Origin: Chlorobiota bacterium | GTDB lineage: Bacteria; Bacteroidota; Ignavibacteria; Kapaibacteriales; UBA961 | Assembly: GCA_014191195.1 (NCBI GenBank) | Contig: BJGZ01000002.1 | Span: forward strand, 62,001 to 126,000 | Length of the DNA stretch: 64,000 nucleotides | Reading direction: 5' to 3' | Shown here: one piece after another, positions 36,717 to 46,100 of the stretch | Numbering within the stretch: the first letter of the stretch is position 1 | How the letters are laid out: each line of letters opens with the position of its first letter | The notes under the pieces: model-generated | What the model saw: the letters and a program-made list of their open reading frames with translations, nothing else | What the model was told of the DNA's origin: nothing | The model's database searches: none | Translations under genes and position numbers: made by a program

Positions 36717-37481
36717 TTATTTACTAAATAATAATTGCAATGATATAAAAAAACCACCAAAATCTGTAATCGGAATATCCTTAATGCTCTCTAATCCTTT
36801 ATCACCAAAAGGTATATAATAATATCTTCCCTGAATAGATAACATACTTCTTGCTTGATTACCTATTCCAGCGCCAAATCCTAAAAACCCTGCTGGGCGT
36901 CCATGCAATGTTGCATTGCTAATTGATGTAAAATAAGGATCATCATATTTTGCCTGTACAATTAATGCAGGCCCAATACCACAACTTAAAAAAGGCCTAA
37001 ATGATTCTGATAGACTATTGCTAAATAATCTATATTGGATTCCCACAGTAAGTGGGGCACAAAATAATCGATTAACTTTTCCAGGTATAAATGGATATCC
37101 TGTATATGGATCTATATATTCAATTTCATCTGTATTTCTTGCACCCGAAACTCCCAAATGGATAAAACCAGATATTTCTTTTGAAATCAATTTTTGATAA
37201 ACAAAACCAGTTCCAAATCCATTGTCAGAAAACAATAATTCTACCCCCCAAATATGTGAATATAATGTACTTGACATTGTATCAGAAAATAATGGCTTAG
37301 AGGGCGAGAAAACCATCATTGTGTCTGGAATTCCTATCCTTGGTATTGCAAATGGATGATTATTACCTGTATCTTGAGCTTGTACCTCTAAAAATAATCC
37401 TCCAAACATTGAAAGACACAACATAGATACAATCAGAAATATTTTTTTATTCAATTGGCAACATACCTTTGTTAAAAACAT
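36717..37481 (-). CDS. Outer-membrane beta-barrel protein
   Basis: After a signal peptide (KKIFLIVSMLCLSMFGGLF, cut after VQAQ) the chain is beta-rich. Alternating aromatic strands include WGVELLFSDNGFGTGFVYQK, LTVGIQYRLFSNSL and MLSIQGRYYYIPFG, and it ends with Phe-containing FFISLQLLFSK. This fits an 8-strand OmpA/OprF-like barrel. The start at 37481 is preferred; an ATG at 37517 would give a longer leader. It is followed after 17 nt by the L,D-transpeptidase gene, which suggests a shared envelope task. No substrate can be assigned. Confidence 0.7.
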   Translation of the reverse strand: MFLTKVCCQLNKKIFLIVSMLCLSMFGGLFLEVQAQDTGNNHPFAIPRIGIPDTMMVFSPSKPLFSDTMSSTLYSHIWGVELLFSDNGFGTGFVYQKLISKEISGFIHLGVSGARNTDEIEYIDPYTGYPFIPGKVNRLFCAPLTVGIQYRLFSNSLSESFRPFLSCGIGPALIVQAKYDDPYFTSISNATLHGRPAGFLGFGAGIGNQARSMLSIQGRYYYIPFGDKGLESIKDIPITDFGGFFISLQLLFSK

Positions 37482-37629
37482 TGATGTGATATTTTTAAGG
37501 AGCAAAGTATATGCCATATTATTGTAATCACATGCTTAAACAATGAGATTAAAGAATTTTAAAATGGAAAATGCTATTAATGATGTATATCTATCTATAT
37601 CTTGCTTTGAGCATATTATATATGAAGCA

Positions 37630-38604
37630 TTAATACGACAATAACTTTTCTAATCCAGCAATGATCTTTTCTGTGTTTGGTAGCATTGCTTTTTCTAATG
37701 TTGGTGCAAATGGTGTAGGTGAATCAAAGGCTGCAATTCTAATAATAGGTGCGTCTAAATACTCAAATGCTTTTTCTGAAATTCTTGCTGCTATTTCTCC
37801 GGCAAAACCCCCAGTTAAAGTGGCTTCATGCGTTATTAACACTCTATTGGTTTTTTTTACTGAAGCTAATACCGTCTCTTCATCAAAAGGTACTAAAGTT
37901 CTAATATCAATTATCTCTACGGAAATACCTCTTGCTTCTAATTTTTCAGCTGCTTCAATTGCCATATGAACCGTACTGCCATATGTAATAATACTCGCAT
38001 CTTTACCTTGCTTCACAATATTTGCTTTACCAAGCGGTATAGAATAATATCCTTCAGGGACTTCTTCTTTAATTTTTCTATATAAGCCCTTATGTTCATA
38101 AAAGATTACAGGATTATTGTCTTCTATCGATGCAGTTAATAATCCTTTGGCATCAGCTGGAGAAGATGGACATACTACTTTGATTCCTGTTGCTTGTACA
38201 AACCATGCTTCTGAATTTCTAGAATGAAATGGATTGGCTCCAACTCCGCCTCCTGAAGGCCCTCTAACAACTAAAGGAACTCCAATTCCCCAGCGATAAG
38301 CAGTTGTTCCTGCAACATTTACTAATTGATTAAAACCACAGGTAATAAAATCCATAAACTGCATTTCTACAACAGGGCGCATACCATTAATAGCTGCTCC
38401 GATAGCAGCACCAATAATAGCTGCTTCAGAAATTGGTGCATCTATAATTCTTTTTGGACCAAACTCATCTAGAAAACCTTTTGTAAGCTTGAAGGCTCCT
38501 CCATAAGTTCCAATATCTTCTCCAATCATAAAAACTGATTCATCTTTACGCATTTGTATTTTTAATGCATCTGCAATTGCTTCTAGAAATGTTAAATGTG
38601 CCAT
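37630..38604 (-). CDS. pdhB: Pyruvate (2-oxoacid) dehydrogenase E1 component, beta subunit
   Basis: This subunit pairs with PdhA to form the thiamine-diphosphate E1 that decarboxylates pyruvate and acetylates the lipoyl group of E2. Typical segments are FMIGEDIGTYGGAFKLTKGF near residue 30 (Glu for cofactor activation), RIIDAPISEAAIIGAAIGAA, PVVEMQFMDFITCGFNQLVN and VVRGPSGGGVGANPFHSRN. RTLVPFDEETVLASVKKTNR occurs in the C-terminal transketolase-type domain. Length 324 is normal. It lies 31 nt after purT, which separates it from pdhA. E2 and E3 genes are not in the window. Confidence 0.93.
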   Translation of the reverse strand: MAHLTFLEAIADALKIQMRKDESVFMIGEDIGTYGGAFKLTKGFLDEFGPKRIIDAPISEAAIIGAAIGAAINGMRPVVEMQFMDFITCGFNQLVNVAGTTAYRWGIGVPLVVRGPSGGGVGANPFHSRNSEAWFVQATGIKVVCPSSPADAKGLLTASIEDNNPVIFYEHKGLYRKIKEEVPEGYYSIPLGKANIVKQGKDASIITYGSTVHMAIEAAEKLEARGISVEIIDIRTLVPFDEETVLASVKKTNRVLITHEATLTGGFAGEIAARISEKAFEYLDAPIIRIAAFDSPTPFAPTLEKAMLPNTEKIIAGLEKLLSY

Positions 38605-38635
38605 ACTCTATATATAAATGTAAATAACATATTTA

Positions 38636-39811
38636 TCAAGCACTTATTGTGATTATATGTGCCATTGAATTTGCTTTATCTCTAAGCTGTTGAATATCAG
38701 ATTCTGGTGAGCCCCAGGCTAAAGCCACGCCCATTCTTCTGAATGTTCTTGTGATTGGTTTACCAAAAATTCGAATATCTGTATTGTTATCTTCAAGAGC
38801 TTTTTCTAATCCAAAATATTGTGGTGATACTGTTTCATTTCCACGATATAAAATAACAGAACTTGCAGCTGCTCTTTCTAATGTAATAGACGGAATAGGT
38901 AATCCTAATACTGCTCTACAATGTAATTCAAATTCAGAAAAATTCTGAGTTCCAGCCAAGGTAACCATACCTGTATCATGTGGTCTGGGGCTTAATTCAG
39001 AAAAATAGACTTCATTTCCTTTGATAAAAAACTCTACACCCCATAATCCAGCGCCTTGTAAGGCAGAAGTTACTTTTTGAGCAATCTCTTGGGCTTTTTT
39101 AAGTGCTTCCACATTCATTGCACAAGGCTGCCAACTTTCTTGATAATCGCCGCGTTCTTGTCTATGCCCAATTGGCGGACAAAATAAAGTTGGACCATTC
39201 TTTTGTGTAACTGTTAATAAAGTAATTTCATAGTCGAAGGGAATAAATTCTTCTATAATCACTTCTATATAATCACCTCTGCCACCAGTTGTAGCATATT
39301 GCCAACAAGCAGGGATATCTTCTTTTTTTCTAATGATGGATTGTCCTTTGCCAGATGAAGACATCAATGGTTTAATGACACAAGGAAATCCTAATATGTG
39401 TGCTGCTTCTTCTACTTGTTCCATTGATATTGCATATCTAAATCCAGCAGTTTTTACCCCTAATTCTAATGCTGCTAAATCTCTAATAGATTTTCTATTC
39501 ATTGTAAAATTTGCTGCTTTGGCACTAGGTACAACTTGAATGCCTTGTTTTTCATAATCATAGAATCTTTCAGTTCTAATTGCTTCAATTTCAGGAACAA
39601 TGATATCTGGGGAATGCTTTTGTACTATTGAATCTAATGCCTTTCCATCTAGCATAGAGATAATTTCATATGTATCAGCAACTTGCATTCCTGGTGCATG
39701 TTCATAAGAATCTACAGCTATTACATAATTACCTAAGCGTTTAGCACTTATAATGAATTCTTTGCCTAATTCACCAGAGCCAAGAACCATGATTTTTTTT
39801 ACTGACATCAC
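38636..39811 (-). CDS. purT: Formate-dependent GAR transformylase PurT
   Basis: PurT makes formyl-glycinamide ribotide from GAR, formate and ATP, an alternative to folate-dependent PurN. It is an ATP-grasp enzyme. Motifs include [20 protein letters not shown] at the N-terminus, [33 protein letters not shown], the glycine-rich [20 protein letters not shown] (about residue 150), and the metal-binding [20 protein letters not shown] with [12 protein letters not shown]. Length 391 is typical. The gene lies between pdhA and pdhB with 31-nt gaps on both sides, so it should share their transcript. It requires a source of formate. Confidence 0.95.
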   Translation of the reverse strand: MMSVKKIMVLGSGELGKEFIISAKRLGNYVIAVDSYEHAPGMQVADTYEIISMLDGKALDSIVQKHSPDIIVPEIEAIRTERFYDYEKQGIQVVPSAKAANFTMNRKSIRDLAALELGVKTAGFRYAISMEQVEEAAHILGFPCVIKPLMSSSGKGQSIIRKKEDIPACWQYATTGGRGDYIEVIIEEFIPFDYEITLLTVTQKNGPTLFCPPIGHRQERGDYQESWQPCAMNVEALKKAQEIAQKVTSALQGAGLWGVEFFIKGNEVYFSELSPRPHDTGMVTLAGTQNFSEFELHCRAVLGLPIPSITLERAAASSVILYRGNETVSPQYFGLEKALEDNNTDIRIFGKPITRTFRRMGVALAWGSPESDIQQLRDKANSMAHIITISA

Positions 39812-39842
39812 ACTTTAATAATAAAAGGAGTAAAACATTATA

Positions 39843-40868
39843 CTAATCTATAAATACATTTTTAAAAGCTTCTTCGGCAGCAGGAAATGGTTTATCAATA
39901 ACTGCATCAATAGAAGCTCGAATTTCTTCAATGATATTTTTTCTTACACTTTGTAGTTCTTGTTCTGTATATACATGTGTAGCTAATAATTTGGCAGAAT
40001 ATGTAGCAACTGGATCTTTGAGTTGCCAATATGCAAGTACTTCTTTTGGTACATAACTAAAGTCATCATGTTCAGCATGACCTCTCATTCGCATTGTAAT
40101 TGTTTCTATAATTGAAGGCCCTAATCCTTGTTCGGCTTTTTCTAATGCTGCTTTACATGTATCAAATACTAATTCTGGATTGGTACCATCTATTGTTATA
40201 CCATAGCATCCATAGCCTAATGCTCTGTCAGATAAATTATTGCAAGCAAATTCAACATGATTTGGTGAAGAATATGCATATTGATTATTCTCTATGATAA
40301 GTATCAATGGTAATTTTTGCACAGAAGCAAAATTAAGTGCTTCATGAAATTCACCAGTTTGAGAACCTCCATCACCGATATATGTCATTGCAGCACAATA
40401 TTCACCTTTTAATCTTGAAGCTAATGTAAAGCCAGCAGCTACAGGAATCATGGCGCCTAAATGCGATATATTCCCATAAATCCTTCTTGAAACATCTGCA
40501 TAATGTCCGGTTCCATCTGTTCCACGCATAAGGCTTCCTTCTTTTGCAAGAAAAGTTAGCATAAGGTTTTCCAGTGTTTGGCCCATTACAAAGTGTCCGC
40601 CAATATTACGATGCATTGGAAACAATACATCTTTTGGGCCTAATGCATAGGCAGATCCAACAGAAACTGCCTCATTTCCAGTTTGTGAATACACACCACC
40701 AAAAGCTTTTCCTTGCCTATTTAATCTTTGCATTGCCAAATCAAATTCTCTGGCATATAGCATATTTTTTATGATGTCTTTTCTTTGAGCATCAGATAAA
40801 GATATTGAGGTATATTCTTGAAATTGAGTAGATGTATCTTCTGATTTTTTTTCAGTTCTCTTAGCCAT
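39843..40868 (-). CDS. pdhA: Pyruvate (2-oxoacid) dehydrogenase E1 component, alpha subunit
   Basis: Motifs of the thiamine-diphosphate-binding alpha subunit are YIGDGGSQTGEFHEALNFAS followed by VQKLPLILIIENNQYAYSSP, the GDG...N cofactor motif. Also seen are LMRGTDGTGHYADVSRRIYG and the phosphorylation-loop region ETITMRMRGHAEHDDFSYVP. The 341-residue length and the partner gene identify a branched-chain-like PDH E1 alpha; pyruvate is the likeliest substrate but other 2-oxoacids are possible. The order is bi-domain oxidoreductase, pdhA, purT, pdhB. Confidence 0.93.
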   Translation of the reverse strand: MAKRTEKKSEDTSTQFQEYTSISLSDAQRKDIIKNMLYAREFDLAMQRLNRQGKAFGGVYSQTGNEAVSVGSAYALGPKDVLFPMHRNIGGHFVMGQTLENLMLTFLAKEGSLMRGTDGTGHYADVSRRIYGNISHLGAMIPVAAGFTLASRLKGEYCAAMTYIGDGGSQTGEFHEALNFASVQKLPLILIIENNQYAYSSPNHVEFACNNLSDRALGYGCYGITIDGTNPELVFDTCKAALEKAEQGLGPSIIETITMRMRGHAEHDDFSYVPKEVLAYWQLKDPVATYSAKLLATHVYTEQELQSVRKNIIEEIRASIDAVIDKPFPAAEEAFKNVFID

Positions 40869-40882
40869 GAGCTATATATATT

Positions 40883-43033
40883 TTATATGTGATTATGTAA
40901 TTGAATTGTCAATCCTGTATTCATGGATTCTTCAGCAGCAAATGTTGCTTGCGTTATGGCATAAATTTCTTGGAATGAAATTGGCATTGAAGTACCATTC
41001 TTTACTGCTAGAATAGTAGCATCTACTTCTTGTTTATGTCCTTTTTTGCCATTGTATGATTGTGTCTTTGATTTTTTTCCAGATCCGAACACTACGGAGG
41101 TGAAATTATTCATGATTGCTGTTTTACCTTCGCAAAACACTTCACAATACTCTTTATCAATTGAACTATCACCATTTGCTAGGTATAAAAGTGTACCAAT
41201 GCTACCATCAGCAAAAGTAATAATAATATGAGAGCAATCATGATGTCCAATAGCCCTATTGGCTCCAGGTAATTGTACTGCATGGACACTTATTGGTAAA
41301 GATCCAGTAAGAAATACCATACAATCTATAAAATGACATCCTTCGCCGATAATGCGTCCGCCTTGTAATGGATCTTGAATCCAACTACTTAAAGGAATAG
41401 AACCGGCATTCACTCTATACATGATAGACATAGGAGCAGATCTTTTCTCAAAAAATTTCTGAATATCTACAAAAGGAGCAGAAAAACGTCTATTGTATCC
41501 AACCATAACTCTACCATGTGTTTCAGCCATCACCGATGAAATTTCTGCAAGTTCATCTGGATGAACACATAATGGTTTTTCTACAAAAACAGGTTTTCCT
41601 TGTTTCAAAGAAGAGAGCACATAATGAGCATGAGAATCATGCCTAGTTGCACAAAAAACTATATCTGTGTCAGGTAATTCAATGATATCTTTTGATGAAG
41701 TACTAGAAATACCAAAACCATATTGATTTGCAACAGATAATGCATTTGCAGGACTAGAAGTAGATACTCCAGCAAAATGAACTTTTAATGAAGCAAGAGG
41801 AGGTAATAATTGAGCTTGAGCAAAGCTTCCTGCACCAATAAATCCAATGCCTATATGTTGTTTTGATGATGGTTTATAGTGTTTAGTTGAAATCGAATGA
41901 ATTGGTGTAGTTTCTGATTCAAGATAATGAAGTATAATACCTAAATAAGGCTCTTTTTTCTCTCCAGTAATCAAAGCATAAGCATCTAATGCTTTATTAA
42001 TCACGAAATGATGGGTAGTTAGTGGTTTTATTGTTACTTGGCCAGACGATATAAGATCTATAAATGAACTCATATTTCTGTTTTCTGTCCAACGTACATA
42101 GCCCACTGGATAATCTATACCATGTTCTTCATAGAGAGGGTCATAGCGCCCTGGACCATAACTACAAGAAATTCTTAATTCTAATTCTTTTTCATAAAAA
42201 GGGGAGCGAGGTATATTCATCGGAACAGCACCAACAATAACTATTGGGCTTTTCTTTCTGGAAATTTCTAGCGCTAATTGTATAGGTTCTTCAGACTGTG
42301 TACTTGCTGTTATAATAACTGCATCGGTTCCTATATTTCGAGTAAAAGACATAATACTAGATATATGTTCCTTAGAGCTAGGCAGTACAAGATCACAACC
42401 TAGTTCAGATGCTATATGCAACATAGTAGGATTAATATCCATCCCAATCACTTTGCAGCCAGAAGCTTTCAATAATTGAATAGTTAATTGTCCAAGAAGG
42501 CCTAAACCAATTACAGCAACTGTTTCACCCAAATTACAATGTGCTTGCCTAACTCCTTGTAAAGCAATAGCACCTAATGTAGTGTATGCTGCTTCATCAA
42601 AACTTACATTATCTGGTATATGTACAGCTAAATTTTTAGGAACGCTAATAAATTCTGCATGATGAGCATATTGAGCCCCAGCACATGCAACCCTATCTCC
42701 CGGAGAAAACTCTTCACATCTTGATTCAATAACAATTCCAGCAGCACTATAACCAAGTGTTTTATAAGATTCTAATTTTGATTGAATACGGCCTAAAGTA
42801 GAAATAAGACCTTCTTTTTTAACTGTATCAAGAACTTGTTTTACTTGATCTGGTTGTTTTCTTGCCCTTTCTAAAAGAGAAGACTGGCCACCAATAACAG
42901 ATGTTTTTTCTGTTCCAGCACTAATTAAAGAAGCAAAAGTTTTTACTAATATCCCACCGGGTTTACATGTTGGTGCGGGAACATCTGCAATAGACATCTC
43001 GCCATTTTTTTGATATTGAACAACTTGAAGCAT
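40883..43033 (-). CDS. Bi-domain oxidoreductase (zinc-type ADH fused to Gfo/Idh/MocA)
   Basis: The first about 370 residues form a medium-chain dehydrogenase: KPGGILVKTFASLISAGTEK, ALQGVRQAHCNLGETVAVIG with LGLLGQLTIQLLKASGC (NAD(P) Rossmann), and YGPGRYDPLYEEHGIDYPVG. After a short linker the second half (about 385-716) is a Gfo/Idh/MocA oxidoreductase: IGIGFIGAGSFAQAQLLPPL, ATRHDSHAHYVLSSLKQGKP followed by VFVEKPLCVHPDEL (the EKP signature). Such fusions are found near LPS, capsule or heparin-like glycan genes and probably oxidise and epimerise a sugar nucleotide. Here the gene instead precedes pdhA by 14 nt. A TATTTTTG box lies 34 nt upstream. Confidence 0.88.
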   Translation of the reverse strand: MLQVVQYQKNGEMSIADVPAPTCKPGGILVKTFASLISAGTEKTSVIGGQSSLLERARKQPDQVKQVLDTVKKEGLISTLGRIQSKLESYKTLGYSAAGIVIESRCEEFSPGDRVACAGAQYAHHAEFISVPKNLAVHIPDNVSFDEAAYTTLGAIALQGVRQAHCNLGETVAVIGLGLLGQLTIQLLKASGCKVIGMDINPTMLHIASELGCDLVLPSSKEHISSIMSFTRNIGTDAVIITASTQSEEPIQLALEISRKKSPIVIVGAVPMNIPRSPFYEKELELRISCSYGPGRYDPLYEEHGIDYPVGYVRWTENRNMSSFIDLISSGQVTIKPLTTHHFVINKALDAYALITGEKKEPYLGIILHYLESETTPIHSISTKHYKPSSKQHIGIGFIGAGSFAQAQLLPPLASLKVHFAGVSTSSPANALSVANQYGFGISSTSSKDIIELPDTDIVFCATRHDSHAHYVLSSLKQGKPVFVEKPLCVHPDELAEISSVMAETHGRVMVGYNRRFSAPFVDIQKFFEKRSAPMSIMYRVNAGSIPLSSWIQDPLQGGRIIGEGCHFIDCMVFLTGSLPISVHAVQLPGANRAIGHHDCSHIIITFADGSIGTLLYLANGDSSIDKEYCEVFCEGKTAIMNNFTSVVFGSGKKSKTQSYNGKKGHKQEVDATILAVKNGTSMPISFQEIYAITQATFAAEESMNTGLTIQLHNHI

Positions 43034-43067
43034 GGATTAATACTGGTTCTGTGAAAAATGTTATAGA

Positions 43068-43075
43068 CAAAAATA
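43068..43075 (-). promoter_or_regulatory. Candidate -7 box TATTTTTG for the bi-domain oxidoreductase-pdhA-purT-pdhB unit
   Basis: The minus strand reads TATTTTTG, 34 nt before the ATG at 43033 and downstream of the terminator at 43126-43162, so it would restart transcription after the giant surface-protein gene. Confidence 0.35.
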
Positions 43076-43125
43076 GACAATTAGTTTCTACAGATGAAAA
43101 GGTATTGTATATATAAACTTGCATA

Positions 43126-43162
43126 AGAAAAAAAAGGACTTCTTTATGAATAGAAGTCCTTA
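43126..43162 (-). terminator. Rho-independent terminator of the giant T9SS surface-protein gene
   Basis: AAGGACTTCT (43134-43143) and AGAAGTCCTT (43152-43161) form a perfect 10-bp stem with an 8-nt loop. On the minus strand it is followed by a run of T (43133 downwards). It lies 6 nt past the stop codon. Confidence 0.88.
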
Positions 43163-43167
43163 TTGAA

Positions 43168-46100
43168 TTATCTAACAATTAATACTTTCTTTGCCGTTCG
43201 ATAGACACCTGCTTCTAAAACATAATAATACACACCAGGTGAAAATTCTTCAGCATCTAACTGATATGTAAAATTACCACCAGCAATAGGAGAAATTGAA
43301 GAAGCCAATACTTTAATTAATTTACCATCAGATGAATATAATGATAATGTATATGGCGTGGTTTCAGGGAATGAATAAGATATAGATGCTTTTCCAGAAA
43401 CTGGATTGGGTGAAATATTCGATAATGTTGGTAAAATGGTTGTATACTTCATAGTAGAAATCAAACATTCGCCGGTGATAATACAAGGACTTGTCCCTTG
43501 TAATGGTATAACTTCCATAAACGGTAAAGAATCTGTTGTAACAGAAGTGATAAAAATATTCATAATAGTGTTTATTGAATCAGGCACAGTTATCACAAAT
43601 CTGGCATTAGCAAAAACACCTTTTTTCAGTGAATCCGCTTGAGACATAAACAAATCTAATGTCCCAGGAAAACTTCCATAGACGATTGATGGATATGTTA
43701 TAGATGATGCATCTATGAATTTTAATGCTCTAGCATTGTATTTCAACGTTGCATTCATGGACACCGATTTTAAAAAATATGTTATTCCTTTATAATTAAC
43801 CGACATATCATCTTCTATCATCAATGGAATTGAAATTGTGTCATTTAAGGTGCCTTTTATCGTATCAGGAATTGATATTGTATTGCCGATACTAAAAGCA
43901 ATAGGAATTTCTGGGGCATAACCAAAGCCTTGAATAATAGAAGAATCTATAACAGGACAAGGATATGAAGTTTGTACTGTAGCTGATGTATACATATTCT
44001 GTCTTGAAGTAGGACAATATCTAACAGTATAGATAAGAGTATCGCCAACTGCCAATAGTGAATCTTTAGATGGTACCGAGCTAATATATTGAACATCCTT
44101 ATTCAGATTTAAGAGCTTATCTGCTTTTACGGGCATATCACCAATATTTTTAACCATAAAAGTTCTATCAGTACAATCTAAGATTCGTACACTATCAAAA
44201 TTGACAGGATTAAGAACTGATATTTCTGGTTGTAACACTTTTACGGTTGCATTATCGGGTTCAGCATAAATTCTATACAAAATAATTTTTTCTGTATCGA
44301 ATGAAATGCTATCAACTGTTATTGGCAAAGTAGCTCTGTTTCCTGTTTTTGAAACAAATTTTGCAATCATAAATGGGAATGCAGAATCAACTTTGCAGAA
44401 ATTTTTAACAGTTATTTGTGTGCCACCAGTGGGTGCTATTTTAGAAGAATAACTTGGTGGGAATTGTTGAAAACATGTATTAGAAAGATATGGAGATTCA
44501 ATTCCAGCAAATAACAATTCATTATTGTCATGCCCAATTCTACAGGTAATATCAATTAATTCAGCAGGAATATCTCTAGAAGATTGAACCGGAATTCTAA
44601 TGGTATCACAAGAAAATCCCGTAAATGAATTGAGTGAAACTCGTGCAGAATCAAATGATATGGAAAGGCCAAAAGGATTGGCTTGTCCATTTCCTGTAAC
44701 AAATATTGTCGTATCTATATCACCGCATGGTTTACTTAAATGAAGATTTACTCTAGCTGAATAATTTCGTGGGGCCCTTGGCTTAAAATTAATGCGATAA
44801 AAAGTTGTATCACCAGGAAATATTGTATCTCTCACAAATGGCGACCCATTAGCATTAGTATAGGTAAACACTCTTTCATCTGGAACAAATGAAATTGAAT
44901 CGACAACAATATTGTATTGCTCTGGATTTTTATCTATAGATGGTATTGTAATTTTAATAAATAATGGATTTAACGAAGTATCTACAGGAGTAGGAGGAAA
45001 ATTAAGCGCTATAGGCTCTGGCTTATAGGTTAATGCTCTTTTACCTGCTAAAGATACCATATAATTGTTTCTTTGCCATCCACTTCCATGTGCTTTAATT
45101 TTAAGATTTGCAGCGCATACAATGTATTTATCTTCGGCTGGGGTTCTTGGACAAAATGTAAGGCGTACAGTATCTGTACTTTCTTTTGGGATAGCAAAAG
45201 GAATTGTTCCTTTGGGTGAATTTGTAGATGTCCAACTCCAAAATTGAGGAGTTCCATTTGTTATGCCTACGCTATCTATAAATAATGAATCTACAATCAT
45301 CTCATGAACTAATGATTGGTTTACCAAAGGCAGATTTCTTGTTATACAATCACATGGGCGCACATAACTCCAATTCATCAAAGAAATCGGGGCTTCTAAT
45401 GGAACGATGATGCCCCGGCCACGAAGACTTGCTTTTTGAATAATTGGACAAGGGAATTGCGAGTATACTGATAGCTTTTCATCATATGTTTTTGCGGTAT
45501 CAGGCTTAAATCGAAGTGTCATCATGATAGAATCTCTAGGATTTAAAGTATCAGGTAATGATCTAGAGATAGATATGAGGGTAAATCCCTTTGGAATAAG
45601 CACAGAATCAATTCTTACTGGTAAAAAAGACACATTTTCGATTAAGACCTTTTGTTCTACTGAATCACCTACTTCTAGTGTACCAAAAACAGTGAGGGGA
45701 GTTACATATATTTTTGGGGTAGCTGAAGTTCCATAAAGTGGTGCTGTCCATTTTACATTAGTAGAAGAAAAATTTAGATATGCTCTGTCAGCTCTATCTG
45801 TAACTGGATCATTGGGCATATAGTTAAAAATAAAACGCAATTTTTGGTCTTTTTCAAAAGTAGTATCTGTTGGTAATGGAATTGGAGATTTGACAGTATA
45901 TTTTCCTGAGCCACCGGTTAATATAAAATCTGTAAGCCTTTGTGTACTTCCAGAAATATTAATAATATCTAATGTATCATCTCGGTCACCGCAACCCAAA
46001 ACATTTTCTGTACGCATAAATATTGGGTCGAATTCAAAGGTTTCTAATATGCCCTTTCCTGTGATTTCTATACAATCATTTGTATAACATCTTTGTTCAA

